From Rhodanobacter glycinis (GTDB taxonomy: Bacteria; Pseudomonadota; Gammaproteobacteria; Xanthomonadales; Rhodanobacteraceae): 64,000 nucleotides of DNA. This document shows positions 18,547 through 26,573 of the stretch, one piece after another; the first letter of the stretch is position 1, and every line of letters starts with the position of its first letter. Location: contig NZ_FOSR01000005.1 of NCBI RefSeq assembly GCF_900114325.1, positions 124,001-188,000 on the forward strand. Direction: 5' to 3'. The position numbers and the translations under genes were made by a program. A model generated the notes under the pieces. The model was not told the origin of the DNA. It worked only from the letters and a program-made list of their open reading frames with translations, and did no database searches.

Positions 18547-19035
18547 ATGGCCATTTCGTTGATCGCAGCGCTGGATGAGAATCTGGCCATAGGCCGCAAG
18601 GGCGAGCTGCCCTGGCATTTGCCGGATGACTTGCGTTGGTTCAAGCAGCTCACCACCGGCAAGTACGTCTTGATGGGTTACAACACGGCCGTGTCGATCG
18701 GCAAGGCGCTGCCCGACCGCACCAACCTGGTGTTGTCGCGCAAGCACGAGGCGCCGTTCCCCGGCCAGATCACCGTGCGTTCGATCGACGAGGCGCAGGC
18801 CCGCTGCGGCGGCACCGGCCTGATGGTGATCGGCGGCGGCCAGGTGTTCCGCGAAGCGCTGCCGTTCGCTCGCCGGCTGTACCTGACCTGGGTGAACGCC
18901 GCGATCGATGGCGCGGATACCTTCTTCCCGGGCGTGCATTTCAGCGAGTGGACCGAGGTCTCGCGCACGCACCACAAGAAGGATGCCGAGCACGCTTACG
19001 ATTTCGACATGGTCGAATACGTCCACGGCTCCTGA
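18547..19035 (+). CDS. folA: Dihydrofolate reductase
   Basis: FolA reduces dihydrofolate to tetrahydrofolate with NADPH. The 162-residue protein shows LIAALDENLAIGRKGELPWHLPDD, where the Asp after WHLP is the catalytic acid. MGYNTAVSIGKALPDRTNLVLSR replaces the usual MGRxTxxSIG with Tyr at one position, and VIGGGQVF is the NADPH-binding segment. The start has TGGAGC nine bases upstream. It works with thyA upstream in the dTMP cycle. It is divergent from the aspartic-protease-like gene. Confidence 0.95.
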   Translation: MAISLIAALDENLAIGRKGELPWHLPDDLRWFKQLTTGKYVLMGYNTAVSIGKALPDRTNLVLSRKHEAPFPGQITVRSIDEAQARCGGTGLMVIGGGQVFREALPFARRLYLTWVNAAIDGADTFFPGVHFSEWTEVSRTHHKKDAEHAYDFDMVEYVHGS

Positions 19036-19046
19036 GTCGTCTTTGC

Positions 19047-20042
19047 ATGACGCCGCGCTTGCCGCCGATGCACGTGATGGCTGGCGCGCTGCGCGATACG
19101 GATGGCCGCGTGCTGTTGGCACAGCGGCCGCTCGGCAAGCATCTGGCCGGGTTGTGGGAATTTCCCGGCGGCAAACTCGAGCCCGGTGAAACCCCACTGA
19201 TCGCCTTGGCGCGTGAATTGCGCGAGGAGCTGGGCATCGAGATCGACCCGCTCAGTTGCACACCGCTGACCCGGGTGCCGTGGGCTTACGGCGAACGTGG
19301 CCTGCACCTCGATGTCTGGCAGGTCACCCGCTGGCAGGGAGCGCCGGCCTCACTGGACAACCAGGCCTTGCAGTGGTGTGAGCCGCGGCAGGTGGATCCG
19401 ACAATGCTGGCGCCCGCCGACCGCGCCATCCTGCAGACGCTACGCCTGCCGTCGCGCTACCCGATCACGCCGGCCGACCTGCCATCAACGGCTGCCGAAT
19501 CCCTTTTCTGCCGGGTCAGTGAAGCTATCGAGCAAGGTGCCCGCTTGCTGCAACTGCGCTTGCCGGCATGGCCGGTAGCAGCGGTACGCGAACTGGCCGC
19601 CCGGTTGCTGCCGACGGCGCGTGCGCACGACGCGCAACTGCTGCTCAATGCCGATATCGAGGGCGCCCGCCAGCTGGGGCCGGGCGTGGGCGTACATCTG
19701 AAGACCGCCCAACTGTCGACGCTGGCCGAACGTCCGTTGCCGTGGAGTCAGCCGGTGGGCGCCAGTTGCCACGATGCGCCACAACTGGCGCAGGCGGTGC
19801 GGATTGGTGCCGACTTCGCCACCTTGTCGCCGCTGGCGGCCACGCGCAGTCATCCGCAGGCTTCACCGTTGGGCTGGGCACGCTTTGGCGAACTGGTCGA
19901 GGCGGCGGCATTGCCGGTCTACGCGCTGGGCGGTGTCGCGCCGGCTCAGATGGAGATCGCGCGGCAGGCTGGCGGACAGGGCGTGGCGGGGATTCGTGCG
20001 TTCTGGACCGGCTTGCTTGCGGAGCCCGGGTGGCCGGGGTAG
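19047..20042 (+). CDS. mutT: Nudix hydrolase (MutT type) fused to thiamine-phosphate-synthase-like domain
   Basis: The 331-residue fusion has a Nudix domain (1-135) and a C-terminal ThiE/TenI-like barrel domain (about 145-331). The Nudix box GKLEPGETPLIALARELREELGI (given here as residues 42-64) carries all metal-binding glutamates, and the QRPLGKHLAGLWEFPGG context is that of 8-oxo-dGTP-cleaving MutT. The C-terminal part has LLQLRLP, LLLNADIEGA, VGVHLKT, and PVYALGGV, typical strands of the thiamine-phosphate synthase barrel. This two-domain arrangement is known in gammaproteobacterial MutT proteins; whether the second half is active is unknown. It begins 11 bases after folA, so the two are probably co-transcribed. 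M8 or M11 could also serve as start. Confidence 0.88.
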   Translation: MTPRLPPMHVMAGALRDTDGRVLLAQRPLGKHLAGLWEFPGGKLEPGETPLIALARELREELGIEIDPLSCTPLTRVPWAYGERGLHLDVWQVTRWQGAPASLDNQALQWCEPRQVDPTMLAPADRAILQTLRLPSRYPITPADLPSTAAESLFCRVSEAIEQGARLLQLRLPAWPVAAVRELAARLLPTARAHDAQLLLNADIEGARQLGPGVGVHLKTAQLSTLAERPLPWSQPVGASCHDAPQLAQAVRIGADFATLSPLAATRSHPQASPLGWARFGELVEAAALPVYALGGVAPAQMEIARQAGGQGVAGIRAFWTGLLAEPGWPG

Positions 20043-20051
20043 CGTGCAGTC

Positions 20052-20330
20052 ATGCGCATTGCCTATCGAGCCGAAAACCTGTTCGACGCCCATCTGGTGA
20101 AGGATGCACTGGAACGGGCGGAGATCCCGGCCTTCATCGGCGGCGAATACCTGATGGGTGCGGTTGGCCAGTTGCCGGCGCGCGACTACATGACGGTGCT
20201 GGTGCCCGAATCGAGCCTGCCTGCGGCCGAGGGCATCGTGCGCGAGATCGAGGCGATGCTGGTCGAGGCGCGCCAGGCGCTGGACGAAGCTGGCGACGCC
20301 CCGGACGATCTGCAGCCCGCCCCCTGCTGA
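20052..20330 (+). CDS. DUF2007 family small protein
   Basis: This 92-residue soluble protein has the DUF2007 pattern: YRAENLFDAHLVKDALERAEIPAFIGGEYLMGAVGQLP, then VLVPESSLPAAEGIVREIE. The family is described as putative signal-transducing and has no established biochemical role. It starts 9 bases after mutT and ends 7 bases before the EamA transporter gene, so it is likely part of a folA-mutT-DUF2007-EamA transcription unit. Confidence 0.85.
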   Translation: MRIAYRAENLFDAHLVKDALERAEIPAFIGGEYLMGAVGQLPARDYMTVLVPESSLPAAEGIVREIEAMLVEARQALDEAGDAPDDLQPAPC

Positions 20331-20337
20331 CCTGCCG

Positions 20338-21261
20338 ATGACGATGACTTCCACGAGCGCGCCATCGCGCGCCGAGGCCTTGTCGGTGCCCGCTGCCGTG
20401 GTGCGCATGGGGCTGGGCGCGATGCTGCTGTCCACCACCAGCATCTTCGTGGTGCTGGCGCAGGTGGCGCCGACGGTGTCGGCGTTTTACCGCATGCTGT
20501 TCGGCGGCGTGATCCTGCTGGGCTGGGTGGTCTTGCGCGGGCAATGGCAGCGAGTCAGCCGGCGCGACTGGCTGCTGGCCCTGCTGCCGGCCGTGTGCTT
20601 TGCCGCCGACCTGGCGCAGTGGCACCACAGCATCCTGTGGGTGGGGCCGGGCGTGGCAACCCTGCTGACCAATGTGCAGGTATTCCTGCTGGCGCTGGTC
20701 GGCGTGGTTTTCTATCGGGAAAAATTGGCGCGCGGTTTTGTACCGGGCATGTTGCTGGCCGTGCTGGGGTTATGGCTGCTGGTGGGCGCGCACTGGTCGA
20801 TGTTCGATGCCCGGCATCGACTCGGCGTGTGGCTGGGCCTGGGCAGCGCGTTGGCCTATACCGCTTATCTGCTCAGTTTCCGTCGAGCCCTGTCCGGGCA
20901 TACGCAACTGTCGGCAGCGCAGCTTCTGGGCCTGATGAGCTTGCTCGCCGCGCTGCTGTTATGGCTGTGGGGCTGGCGGGAAGGCGACAGCTTTGCGTTG
21001 CACGGCTTGCGCAACTGGAGCGCACTGCTGGGCCTGGGTTTCTTTGGCCAGGTCGTGGCGTGGCTGCTGATGGTGCGTGCGATGCCGCGGCTGCCGGCGT
21101 CACTGGTGGGTTTGCTGCTGCTGTTGCAGCCGGCGCTGGCTTTCGTGCTGGATGTGTTGCTGTTCCATCGGGTCACCTCGGCGAGCGACTGGCTGGGCCT
21201 GCTGCTGGCACTGGCGGGTATCCTGCTGGGAACGTTGCGGCCGCGTCGTCGCGTGGCCTGA
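20338..21261 (+). CDS. EamA-family (DMT superfamily) membrane transporter
   Basis: The 307-residue protein has ten predicted membrane helices in two EamA repeats. Examples are MGLGAMLLSTTSIFVVLA, then the small-residue-rich MLFGGVILLGWVVLRG, and a C-terminal LVGLLLLLQPALAFVLDVLLF. The drug/metabolite transporter superfamily exports amino acids, nucleobases or drugs, and no substrate can be named here. The start could be 20338 or 20344. It is followed by apt after 18 bases. Confidence 0.88.
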   Translation: MTMTSTSAPSRAEALSVPAAVVRMGLGAMLLSTTSIFVVLAQVAPTVSAFYRMLFGGVILLGWVVLRGQWQRVSRRDWLLALLPAVCFAADLAQWHHSILWVGPGVATLLTNVQVFLLALVGVVFYREKLARGFVPGMLLAVLGLWLLVGAHWSMFDARHRLGVWLGLGSALAYTAYLLSFRRALSGHTQLSAAQLLGLMSLLAALLLWLWGWREGDSFALHGLRNWSALLGLGFFGQVVAWLLMVRAMPRLPASLVGLLLLLQPALAFVLDVLLFHRVTSASDWLGLLLALAGILLGTLRPRRRVA

Positions 21262-21279
21262 TATTCCGCTGGAGGTTCC

Positions 21280-21798
21280 ATGTCGCCCTTTGAACAACTG
21301 GTCACCGCCGTGCCCGATTTCCCGCGGCCCGGCGTGCTGTTCCGCGATGTGTCGCCCCTGTTGGCCGATGCCGAGGGGTTTGCCCGCTGCATCGACGCGC
21401 TGGCCGAGCCGTGGCAGGGGCATGGCGTACAAGCTGTCTGCGGGATCGAGTCGCGTGGCTTCATTTTCGGTGCCGCCCTGGCGCTGAAGCTGGGCGCCGG
21501 CTTCGTGCCGATCCGCAAGGCAGGCAAGCTGCCGCCGCCGGTACTGGGGACGGATTACCAGCTCGAATACGGCAGCGACCGTCTGGAAGTGGGAAGCAAG
21601 GCACTGTGCGCGGGCGAAAGAACGCTGATCATCGACGATGTACTGGCCACCGGCGGCACGCTGGCGGCGGCCCGGGAACTGGTGGCGCAACTGGGCGGCG
21701 AACTGATCGGTGCAGCCGTGGTTATCGAACTGGCCGCCCTGCACGGACGCGACCGCTGGCTGGGCGGTACACCGCTGCACGCCCTGCTGCGTTACTGA
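21280..21798 (+). CDS. apt: Adenine phosphoribosyltransferase
   Basis: Apt salvages adenine to AMP with PRPP. The 172-residue protein has PDFPRPGVLFRDVSPLL at the N-terminus, GIESRGFIFGAALA, and the PRPP loop LIIDDVLATGGTLAAA. The start follows GGAGG by five bases. It could be co-transcribed with the EamA transporter upstream. With purK at the window edge it is part of purine supply, though not linked. Confidence 0.95.
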   Translation: MSPFEQLVTAVPDFPRPGVLFRDVSPLLADAEGFARCIDALAEPWQGHGVQAVCGIESRGFIFGAALALKLGAGFVPIRKAGKLPPPVLGTDYQLEYGSDRLEVGSKALCAGERTLIIDDVLATGGTLAAARELVAQLGGELIGAAVVIELAALHGRDRWLGGTPLHALLRY

Positions 21799-21837
21799 CG
21801 GCGAGCGCACGATTGCGCAGGACTCAAGGAGATGTCC

Positions 21838-22497
21838 ATGTTGGGAGTGGGAGCCTGGAAACAGCGGATGCCACGCCGCGATGACGCGCTGCCGGGGCGC
21901 GAACAAGCCATCTTGCCAAGGGAAGGCCACCATGTGCACGGCCGATCGTTGCTGTCCGAAGCATTTCCGGACAGCGAATCGGTGCTGTTCGGCATGGGCT
22001 GTTTCTGGGGCGCGGAACACCGGTTCTGGGATTTTCCCGGCGTGCTGACCACGGCGGCAGGTTATGCCGGCGGCTACACGCCCAATCCCACGTATCGCGA
22101 AGTTTGCACCGGCATGACCGGCCATGCGGAAGTGGTACGGGTGGTCTATGACCCGAAAGTGACCAGTCTGCCGGCGCTGTTGCGCGTGTTCTGGGAAAGC
22201 CATGACCCGACCCAGGGCATGCGCCAGGGCAATGACATGGGCACGCAGTACCGTTCGGCCATCTATACGTCCACCGTTGCGCAACTGGCGATAGCCGAGG
22301 ATTCGGCGCGGCTCTATCAGTCGGAACTGCAGCGCGCGGGTTTCGACACCGTGACCACCGAGATTGCGCTGGCCGGCCCGTTCTATTTCGCCGAGGACGA
22401 ACACCAGCAGTATCTGTCCGTGCATCCGCACGGCTATTGCGGGCTGGAAGGCACTGGCGTGACGTGCATGCCGGCGCCGAACCGGCTGAGCGCCTGA
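21838..22497 (+). CDS. msrA: Peptide methionine-S-sulfoxide reductase
   Basis: MsrA reduces S-methionine sulfoxide in proteins, repairing oxidative damage. The catalytic motif [11 protein letters not shown] is present, and [25 protein letters not shown] and [15 protein letters not shown] are family blocks. A later Cys in [12 protein letters not shown] is the likely resolving residue. The start at 21838 is chosen because AAGGAG lies six bases before it; an ATG at 21832 abuts that site too closely. The roughly 50-residue extension before the catalytic domain is as in E. coli MsrA. It lies next to the OxyR-linked peroxide cluster, convergent with it. Confidence 0.94.
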   Translation: MLGVGAWKQRMPRRDDALPGREQAILPREGHHVHGRSLLSEAFPDSESVLFGMGCFWGAEHRFWDFPGVLTTAAGYAGGYTPNPTYREVCTGMTGHAEVVRVVYDPKVTSLPALLRVFWESHDPTQGMRQGNDMGTQYRSAIYTSTVAQLAIAEDSARLYQSELQRAGFDTVTTEIALAGPFYFAEDEHQQYLSVHPHGYCGLEGTGVTCMPAPNRLSA

Positions 22498-22516
22498 CGT
22501 CGCGGGCAAGCGCGGC

Positions 22517-23098
22517 TCAGGCGAAGTCGGCGGCCAGCATGCAGCGCTGTTCGGGCGTGAGCGCGGCTTCCGCCGGTAACGCCGGCAGCGTCGAGGCCAC
22601 GGTGACGGGGGCGCCGCCATTCCATGCCGTAATCATCGCGTCGTCCAGCTCGAAGCGCAGGAAGTGCACGGCGGAGGTCTTCTCGTCGTTGCTGCGTTCC
22701 ATGTCCTCGTCGGCAATCGCGATGGAGGGAGCATGGCCCTGCACGGTCAATGCGATGGCGTGTTCGATGCCGCGCAGGCGCACCAGTTCGCGCTTGCGTT
22801 CCTCCGCGTCGGCGTATTCCACCATCAGGGTGGCCTTGAGGTTGCGGCCATCCGGGATCAGCGGATTGTAGGCCTCCAGTTCGTCGTCGATGCCCGCCGC
22901 TTCGAAGATGCGTTCGATGCGCAGCATCTCCTGCACCTGGTACTGGATGCTCAGGCGGTCTTCGAAGATCAGGGTGAGGTGCTCGCCCACATGCACGCTG
23001 CGTTTCTTCTTGTGTGCCATCACGCGGGCACGAAAATCGGCGCGCTGTTGCGCGTAGGTTTCGAGGGAGAGCAGATCGCTGCGGGTGAGTTTGTTCAT
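22517..23098 (-). CDS. DUF3501 family protein, last gene of the peroxide cluster
   Basis: This 193-residue soluble protein has the DUF3501 pattern: an N-terminal RSDLLSLETYAQQRADFR, then GEHLTLIFEDRLSIQYQVQEMLRIERI, and AYNPLIPDGRNLKATLMVEY. No function is established. The family is frequently found beside a rubrerythrin and a CCG-domain Fe-S protein, as here, which suggests a common role in peroxide reduction or its repair. There are no Cys pairs, so it is unlikely to bind Fe-S itself. The start at 23098 opens the conserved domain. A long inverted repeat separates it from the upstream Fe-S gene. Confidence 0.86.
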   Translation of the reverse strand: MNKLTRSDLLSLETYAQQRADFRARVMAHKKKRSVHVGEHLTLIFEDRLSIQYQVQEMLRIERIFEAAGIDDELEAYNPLIPDGRNLKATLMVEYADAEERKRELVRLRGIEHAIALTVQGHAPSIAIADEDMERSNDEKTSAVHFLRFELDDAMITAWNGGAPVTVASTLPALPAEAALTPEQRCMLAADFA

Positions 23099-23131
23099 AA
23101 GGCGAGTAGTGAGTGGAGAGAGGCAGGAAGC

Positions 23132-23240
23132 GAGGAGTGAGTGGAGAGGCGTGAGTAGTGAGATAGAGCCAGAAGTGGAGCGTGGCGTGGCGGATGGCGA
23201 GGGTTTTCTCTCACTCCTCACTCCTCTCCACTCACTCCTC
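23132..23240. repeat. Purine-rich long inverted repeat between Fe-S protein and DUF3501 genes
   Basis: The left arm at 23132-23162 and the right arm at 23210-23240 match in reverse complement at 29 of 31 positions, with a 47-base loop. The arms are built from GAGTGAG and GGAGAGG words. The right arm overlaps the first two bases of the Fe-S gene's stop codon as read on the plus strand. The structure would form a strong mRNA hairpin between two cotranscribed genes. Confidence 0.85.
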
Positions 23241-24585
23241 AAATGCCATAGGCCACGCGCAACAGGCTCAGCGGATGCTCTGCCGCCGGCTTGTCGTCCA
23301 GGCCGTGCGCAATATGGCCGCCGGCCATCGGGCAGTCGCTGGTGAAGTGCGCGGGTTCGGCTTGCGCCACGCGGGTTTCCACCGGTTTGGCCAGCTTGCG
23401 CGATAGCGCGTAGGTTTTGTGTTTCACGCCGTAAGTGCCGTCGTGGCCGGAGCAGCGCTCGATGGTGACGACCTCGGTATTCGGCACCAGTTGCAGGATG
23501 TCGCGGGTCTTCGGGCCGATCTTCTGCACGCGTTGGTGGCAGGGTACCTGCCAGGCGACTTTGCCCAGCGAGGTCTTGAAGTCGGTTTGCAGCAGACCGG
23601 CCTTGTGCCGTTCGGCGAGGTATTCGAACGGGTCGAAGAAGCGGTCGCGCACCAGCGCCACGTCGGCATCGTCGGGAAACATCAGTGGCAGCTCCTGCTT
23701 GAACATCAGCACGCAGGAGGGAATGGCCGTCGTGAAATCCCAGCCTTCGCGGGCCATCTTCGCCAGCACGGGAATGTTGCGATCCTTGTATTTCCGCACC
23801 GTGTCGAGATCACCCAGCTCCAGCTTGGGCATGCCGCAGCAGCTTTCCTGTTCGACCAATTTGTTGGGGATGGCGTTGTGCGCGAGCACGGCGGCCAGGT
23901 CCTCGACTACGCCGGGCGCGGAGTGGTCGCAGTAGCAGGTGGCGAAGATCGCCAGCTTGCCGCGCGTGCGGCCGGCCGGTTGTGCCTCGCCGGCGCCGTC
24001 CAGTGCCTTCAGCCGCTTGCGCGCCGTGGGCGAGTGATAGGCCGGAACGCGCGCCTTGGCATCCACGCCCATGGTCTTTTCCAGCAGTTTGCGCGCAGTC
24101 GTGTTGCGGTTGGCGGCGTTGATGGTCTGCACCACCACCGGGATCGAAGCCAGCTTGCCGACGCCACGCGTGTTGGACAGGATCTTCGCCGACAGCGGCG
24201 CGCCGTGTTCACGGAAGTCGACTGCCTTGGCCCGTAGCATCAGGTGCGGAAAATCCACGTTCCACGGATGCGGCGGCGTGTACGGGCACTTGGTCTGGTA
24301 GCACAGGTCGCACAGATAGCACTGCTCGGTGACCTTGGGGTAGTCGGCCTTGTCGACCCCGTCGATCTCCATCGTCTTCGACTCGTCGATCAGGTCGAAC
24401 AGGGTAGGAAACGCATGGCACAGACTGACGCAGCGTCGGCAGCCGTGGCAGATGTTGAACACGCGCTCCATTTCCGCTTCCAGCGCGGAAGCATCCCAGA
24501 AGGCGGGGTCGTCCTGGCCCAGCGGGTGCCGTGTGGGCGCTTCGAGATTGCCTTCGCGCGTTTCGTCGATGGGGTCGGCCATCAT
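23239..24585 (-). CDS. Two-[4Fe-4S] CCG-domain oxidoreductase (GlpC/HdrD-like)
   Basis: The 448-residue soluble protein has a ferredoxin-like module with [11 protein letters not shown] (Cys46, 49, 52, 56) and [13 protein letters not shown] (Cys89, 92, 95, 100). Two CCG-type cysteine-rich domains follow, with CYCDHSAPG...ESCCGMP and CHQRVQKIG...CSGHDGTYG. This is the architecture of GlpC and HdrD, which carry electrons or bind special Fe-S clusters. In this genomic setting, between rubrerythrin and DUF3501 genes and behind oxyR, it is a plausible electron donor to the rubrerythrin (inference). The start at 24585 has GGAGAG upstream. Confidence 0.87.
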   Translation of the reverse strand: MMADPIDETREGNLEAPTRHPLGQDDPAFWDASALEAEMERVFNICHGCRRCVSLCHAFPTLFDLIDESKTMEIDGVDKADYPKVTEQCYLCDLCYQTKCPYTPPHPWNVDFPHLMLRAKAVDFREHGAPLSAKILSNTRGVGKLASIPVVVQTINAANRNTTARKLLEKTMGVDAKARVPAYHSPTARKRLKALDGAGEAQPAGRTRGKLAIFATCYCDHSAPGVVEDLAAVLAHNAIPNKLVEQESCCGMPKLELGDLDTVRKYKDRNIPVLAKMAREGWDFTTAIPSCVLMFKQELPLMFPDDADVALVRDRFFDPFEYLAERHKAGLLQTDFKTSLGKVAWQVPCHQRVQKIGPKTRDILQLVPNTEVVTIERCSGHDGTYGVKHKTYALSRKLAKPVETRVAQAEPAHFTSDCPMAGGHIAHGLDDKPAAEHPLSLLRVAYGI

Positions 24586-24664
24586 CGTCTCTCCGTGGCG
24601 AACCACGGGCAACGGCATCCCCACATCGGCGGGAACCCCGTGCCCGAACGATTTCCCCTGCGGC

Positions 24665-24735
24665 AGGAGCGCACCCTGTGCGCGATGCTCCGGGAACGGA
24701 TCGAAGCAAGACCATCGCGCACAGGGTGCGCTCCT
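24665..24735. repeat. REP-like perfect hairpin, copy 2
   Basis: A 23-bp arm at 24665-24687 is matched exactly by its reverse complement at 24713-24735. The arm starts AGGAGCGCACC, the second REP sequence type of this window. It lies between the rubrerythrin and the Fe-S gene, inside the presumed transcription unit. Confidence 0.85.
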
Positions 24736-24754
24736 ACCCGGTGATCCGGGGAAG

Positions 24755-25174
24755 TCAGCCCATTTCGCCCAATGCCTTGGTGAAACGGTTGGCGTGCGAG
24801 CGCTCGGCCTTGGCGAGGGTTTCGAACCAGTCGGCGATCTCGTCGAAACCTTCCTCGCGTGCGGCCTTGGCCATGCCCGGGTACATGTCGGTGTACTCGT
24901 GCGTTTCGCCAGCCACGGCGCTTTTCAGGTTCAGGTGGGTTTCGCCGAACGGCAGGCCGGTGGCGGGGTCGCCGACGGTTTCCAGATATTCCAGGTGGCC
25001 GTGGGCATGGCCGGTCTCACCTTCGGCGGTGGAGCGGAACACGGCGGAAACGTCGTTGTAGCCTTCCACGTCGGCCTTGGCGGCGAAGTAGAGGTAGCGA
25101 CGGTTGGCCATCGATTCGCCGGCGAACGCGTCTTTCAGATTCTGCTCGGTCTTCGAGCCTTTCAGGTTGCTCAT
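24755..25174 (-). CDS. Rubrerythrin-family diiron protein without rubredoxin domain
   Basis: Rubrerythrins reduce hydrogen peroxide at a diiron site in a four-helix bundle. This 139-residue version has the ligand-type residues Glu20 (AFAGES), Glu53 and His56 ([10 protein letters not shown]), Glu90 and Glu93 (AGETHEY), and Glu124 with His127 (AERSH). It lacks any CxxC pair, so the rubredoxin domain that normally delivers electrons is missing. The nearby Fe-S CCG protein may supply that function (inference). The start at 25174 has AGGTG upstream. It lies 109 bases downstream of oxyR on the same strand. Confidence 0.92.
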   Translation of the reverse strand: MSNLKGSKTEQNLKDAFAGESMANRRYLYFAAKADVEGYNDVSAVFRSTAEGETGHAHGHLEYLETVGDPATGLPFGETHLNLKSAVAGETHEYTDMYPGMAKAAREEGFDEIADWFETLAKAERSHANRFTKALGEMG

Positions 25175-25283
25175 GACATCACCTCGTGGCGTTGGGCTGG
25201 GAGGGCAATGCTTGAGAGGGCGCGAAGCCCCGACTAACCGAGCGTAGCCATGCGCGAAGGCATAATGAAATTGATTGTCTCGA

Positions 25284-26273
25284 TCATGACGATTGACTGC
25301 GACTATGGCCGGAAGCTTTGCTGGCGGACCGTTTGGCCGGTTTGGCCGATACCGGCGTTGACGCGGCACTGTGTGCGTCGAGCAGGTTTTTCGGCAGTTC
25401 CTTGAACACGTCGGCGAGCTGCTTGAGAAAGCCCGCCATGGCCGAACTCTTGCGCCACAGCATGGCGATGCGCCGACTCGGCGGATGCCCGCGGAACTCG
25501 ATCAGGTGCACGTTCGGCGCCTGCGCCACCGGCGGCTTGACCGCCAGCGTGGGCAGCAGGGTGATGCCCACGTCGGCGGCCACCATCTGCCGTAACGTCT
25601 CCAGGCTGGTGGCGCGAAAACCGGTACGTTCACCGGCGCCGGCCAGGTGGCAGACCTCCAGCGCCTGGTCGCGCAGGCAGTGGCCGTCCTCCAGCAGCAA
25701 CAGGCTTTGCGTGCTTAGGTCGGACAATTTTAGCGACGGTAGTTCCGCCAGCGCGTGCGATTGCGGCACGGCCAGCAGGAACGGTTCCTCGAACAGGAAT
25801 TCCGCGTGCAGGCTGTCCTCGTGCACGGGCAGCGCGACGATGCCGGCGTCGAGCCGACCCTCGTGCAGGCGGTGCAGCACTTCCTCGGTCTTTTCCTCCA
25901 CCAGCAGCAGTTCCAGTCGCGGGAAGCGCTTGCGCACCAGCGGCACCACGTGCGGCAGCAGGTAGGGCGCCAGGGTGGGAAAGATGCCCAGTCGCACGGT
26001 GCCCGATTCCGGGTCGAGCGTACGCCGGGCGATGCCCTTGATCTGCTCCACTTCGTTCAGCACATCGCGTGCGCGGGCGGCAATCTCGCGGCCGACGTCG
26101 GTCAGCAGCACCTTGCGCGGCGTGCGTTCCACCAGCGACACGCCCAGCTCGTCTTCCAGCTTGCGGATCTGCGTGGACAAGGTGGGCTGGCTGACGAAGC
26201 AGGCCTCGGCCGCATGGCCGAAATGGCGATGTTCGGCCAGGGCTACGAGGTAATGCAGATCGCGCAGGTTCAT
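25284..26273 (-). CDS. oxyR: OxyR peroxide-sensing LysR-type regulator
   Basis: OxyR forms an intramolecular disulfide on contact with hydrogen peroxide and then activates defence genes. The 329-residue protein has the LysR helix-turn-helix at the N-terminus (HFGHAAEACFVSQPTLSTQIRKLE) and both redox cysteines, Cys199 and Cys208 (EDGHCLRDQALEVC), at the same numbers as in E. coli OxyR. The C-terminal tail is rich in Ser, Ala and Lys. It heads the minus-strand cluster oxyR-rubrerythrin-Fe-S-DUF3501. An exact OxyR half-site lies 25 bases before its start, which fits autoregulation. Confidence 0.95.
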   Translation of the reverse strand: MNLRDLHYLVALAEHRHFGHAAEACFVSQPTLSTQIRKLEDELGVSLVERTPRKVLLTDVGREIAARARDVLNEVEQIKGIARRTLDPESGTVRLGIFPTLAPYLLPHVVPLVRKRFPRLELLLVEEKTEEVLHRLHEGRLDAGIVALPVHEDSLHAEFLFEEPFLLAVPQSHALAELPSLKLSDLSTQSLLLLEDGHCLRDQALEVCHLAGAGERTGFRATSLETLRQMVAADVGITLLPTLAVKPPVAQAPNVHLIEFRGHPPSRRIAMLWRKSSAMAGFLKQLADVFKELPKNLLDAHSAASTPVSAKPAKRSASKASGHSRSQSS

Positions 26274-26297
26274 CGTCGGCTCCGGCCAGTGAATGGA

Positions 26298-26312
26298 ATA
26301 GTTCCTATCTAT
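26298..26312. promoter_or_regulatory. OxyR binding half-site upstream of oxyR
   Basis: The 15-base sequence matches the OxyR consensus ATAGnTnnnAnCTAT at every fixed position. It is 24 bases from the oxyR start codon and lies in the divergent region between oxyR and the M1 aminopeptidase gene. A full second half-site in the same spacing is not evident. Confidence 0.7.
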
Positions 26313-26573
26313 GGCTTTTGCCGGAAATAATCAATCATGACAATGCATGGGCGATCCCCGGTACGCGCACCGGCTCCCATCTTCCACAGGCAAGGGAAAA
26401 GGTCGCAAGCGGGTTCCGGCCCTTGCAAGTGGCTTGGCACCGGATGGGGTAGCCATCGCTTGCATGGTGGGTCGTCTGCTGTCGGCGCCGGGGCGGGCAT
26501 GCCTTTTGGCACTGTGTCCAAAGTCATGCCCGATCTAGCGTGCAAGGTCCTCCATCGTTGCCGGAAGTTCGCC
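26313..26573 (+). other. Leader of the M1 aminopeptidase gene
   Basis: No convincing gene is seen here. An AT-richer stretch at 26319-26345 (with AATAATCAATCATGACAATG) may hold promoter elements for oxyR or the aminopeptidase. The region is read through in the same frame as the aminopeptidase, but base composition and the position of the signal peptide argue that translation starts at 26574. Confidence 0.4.

Noticed and set aside
23099-23238. Simple-sequence or CRISPR-like repeat
   Set aside because: The GAGTGAG words form two opposed arms, not regularly spaced direct repeats, and no cas gene is near.
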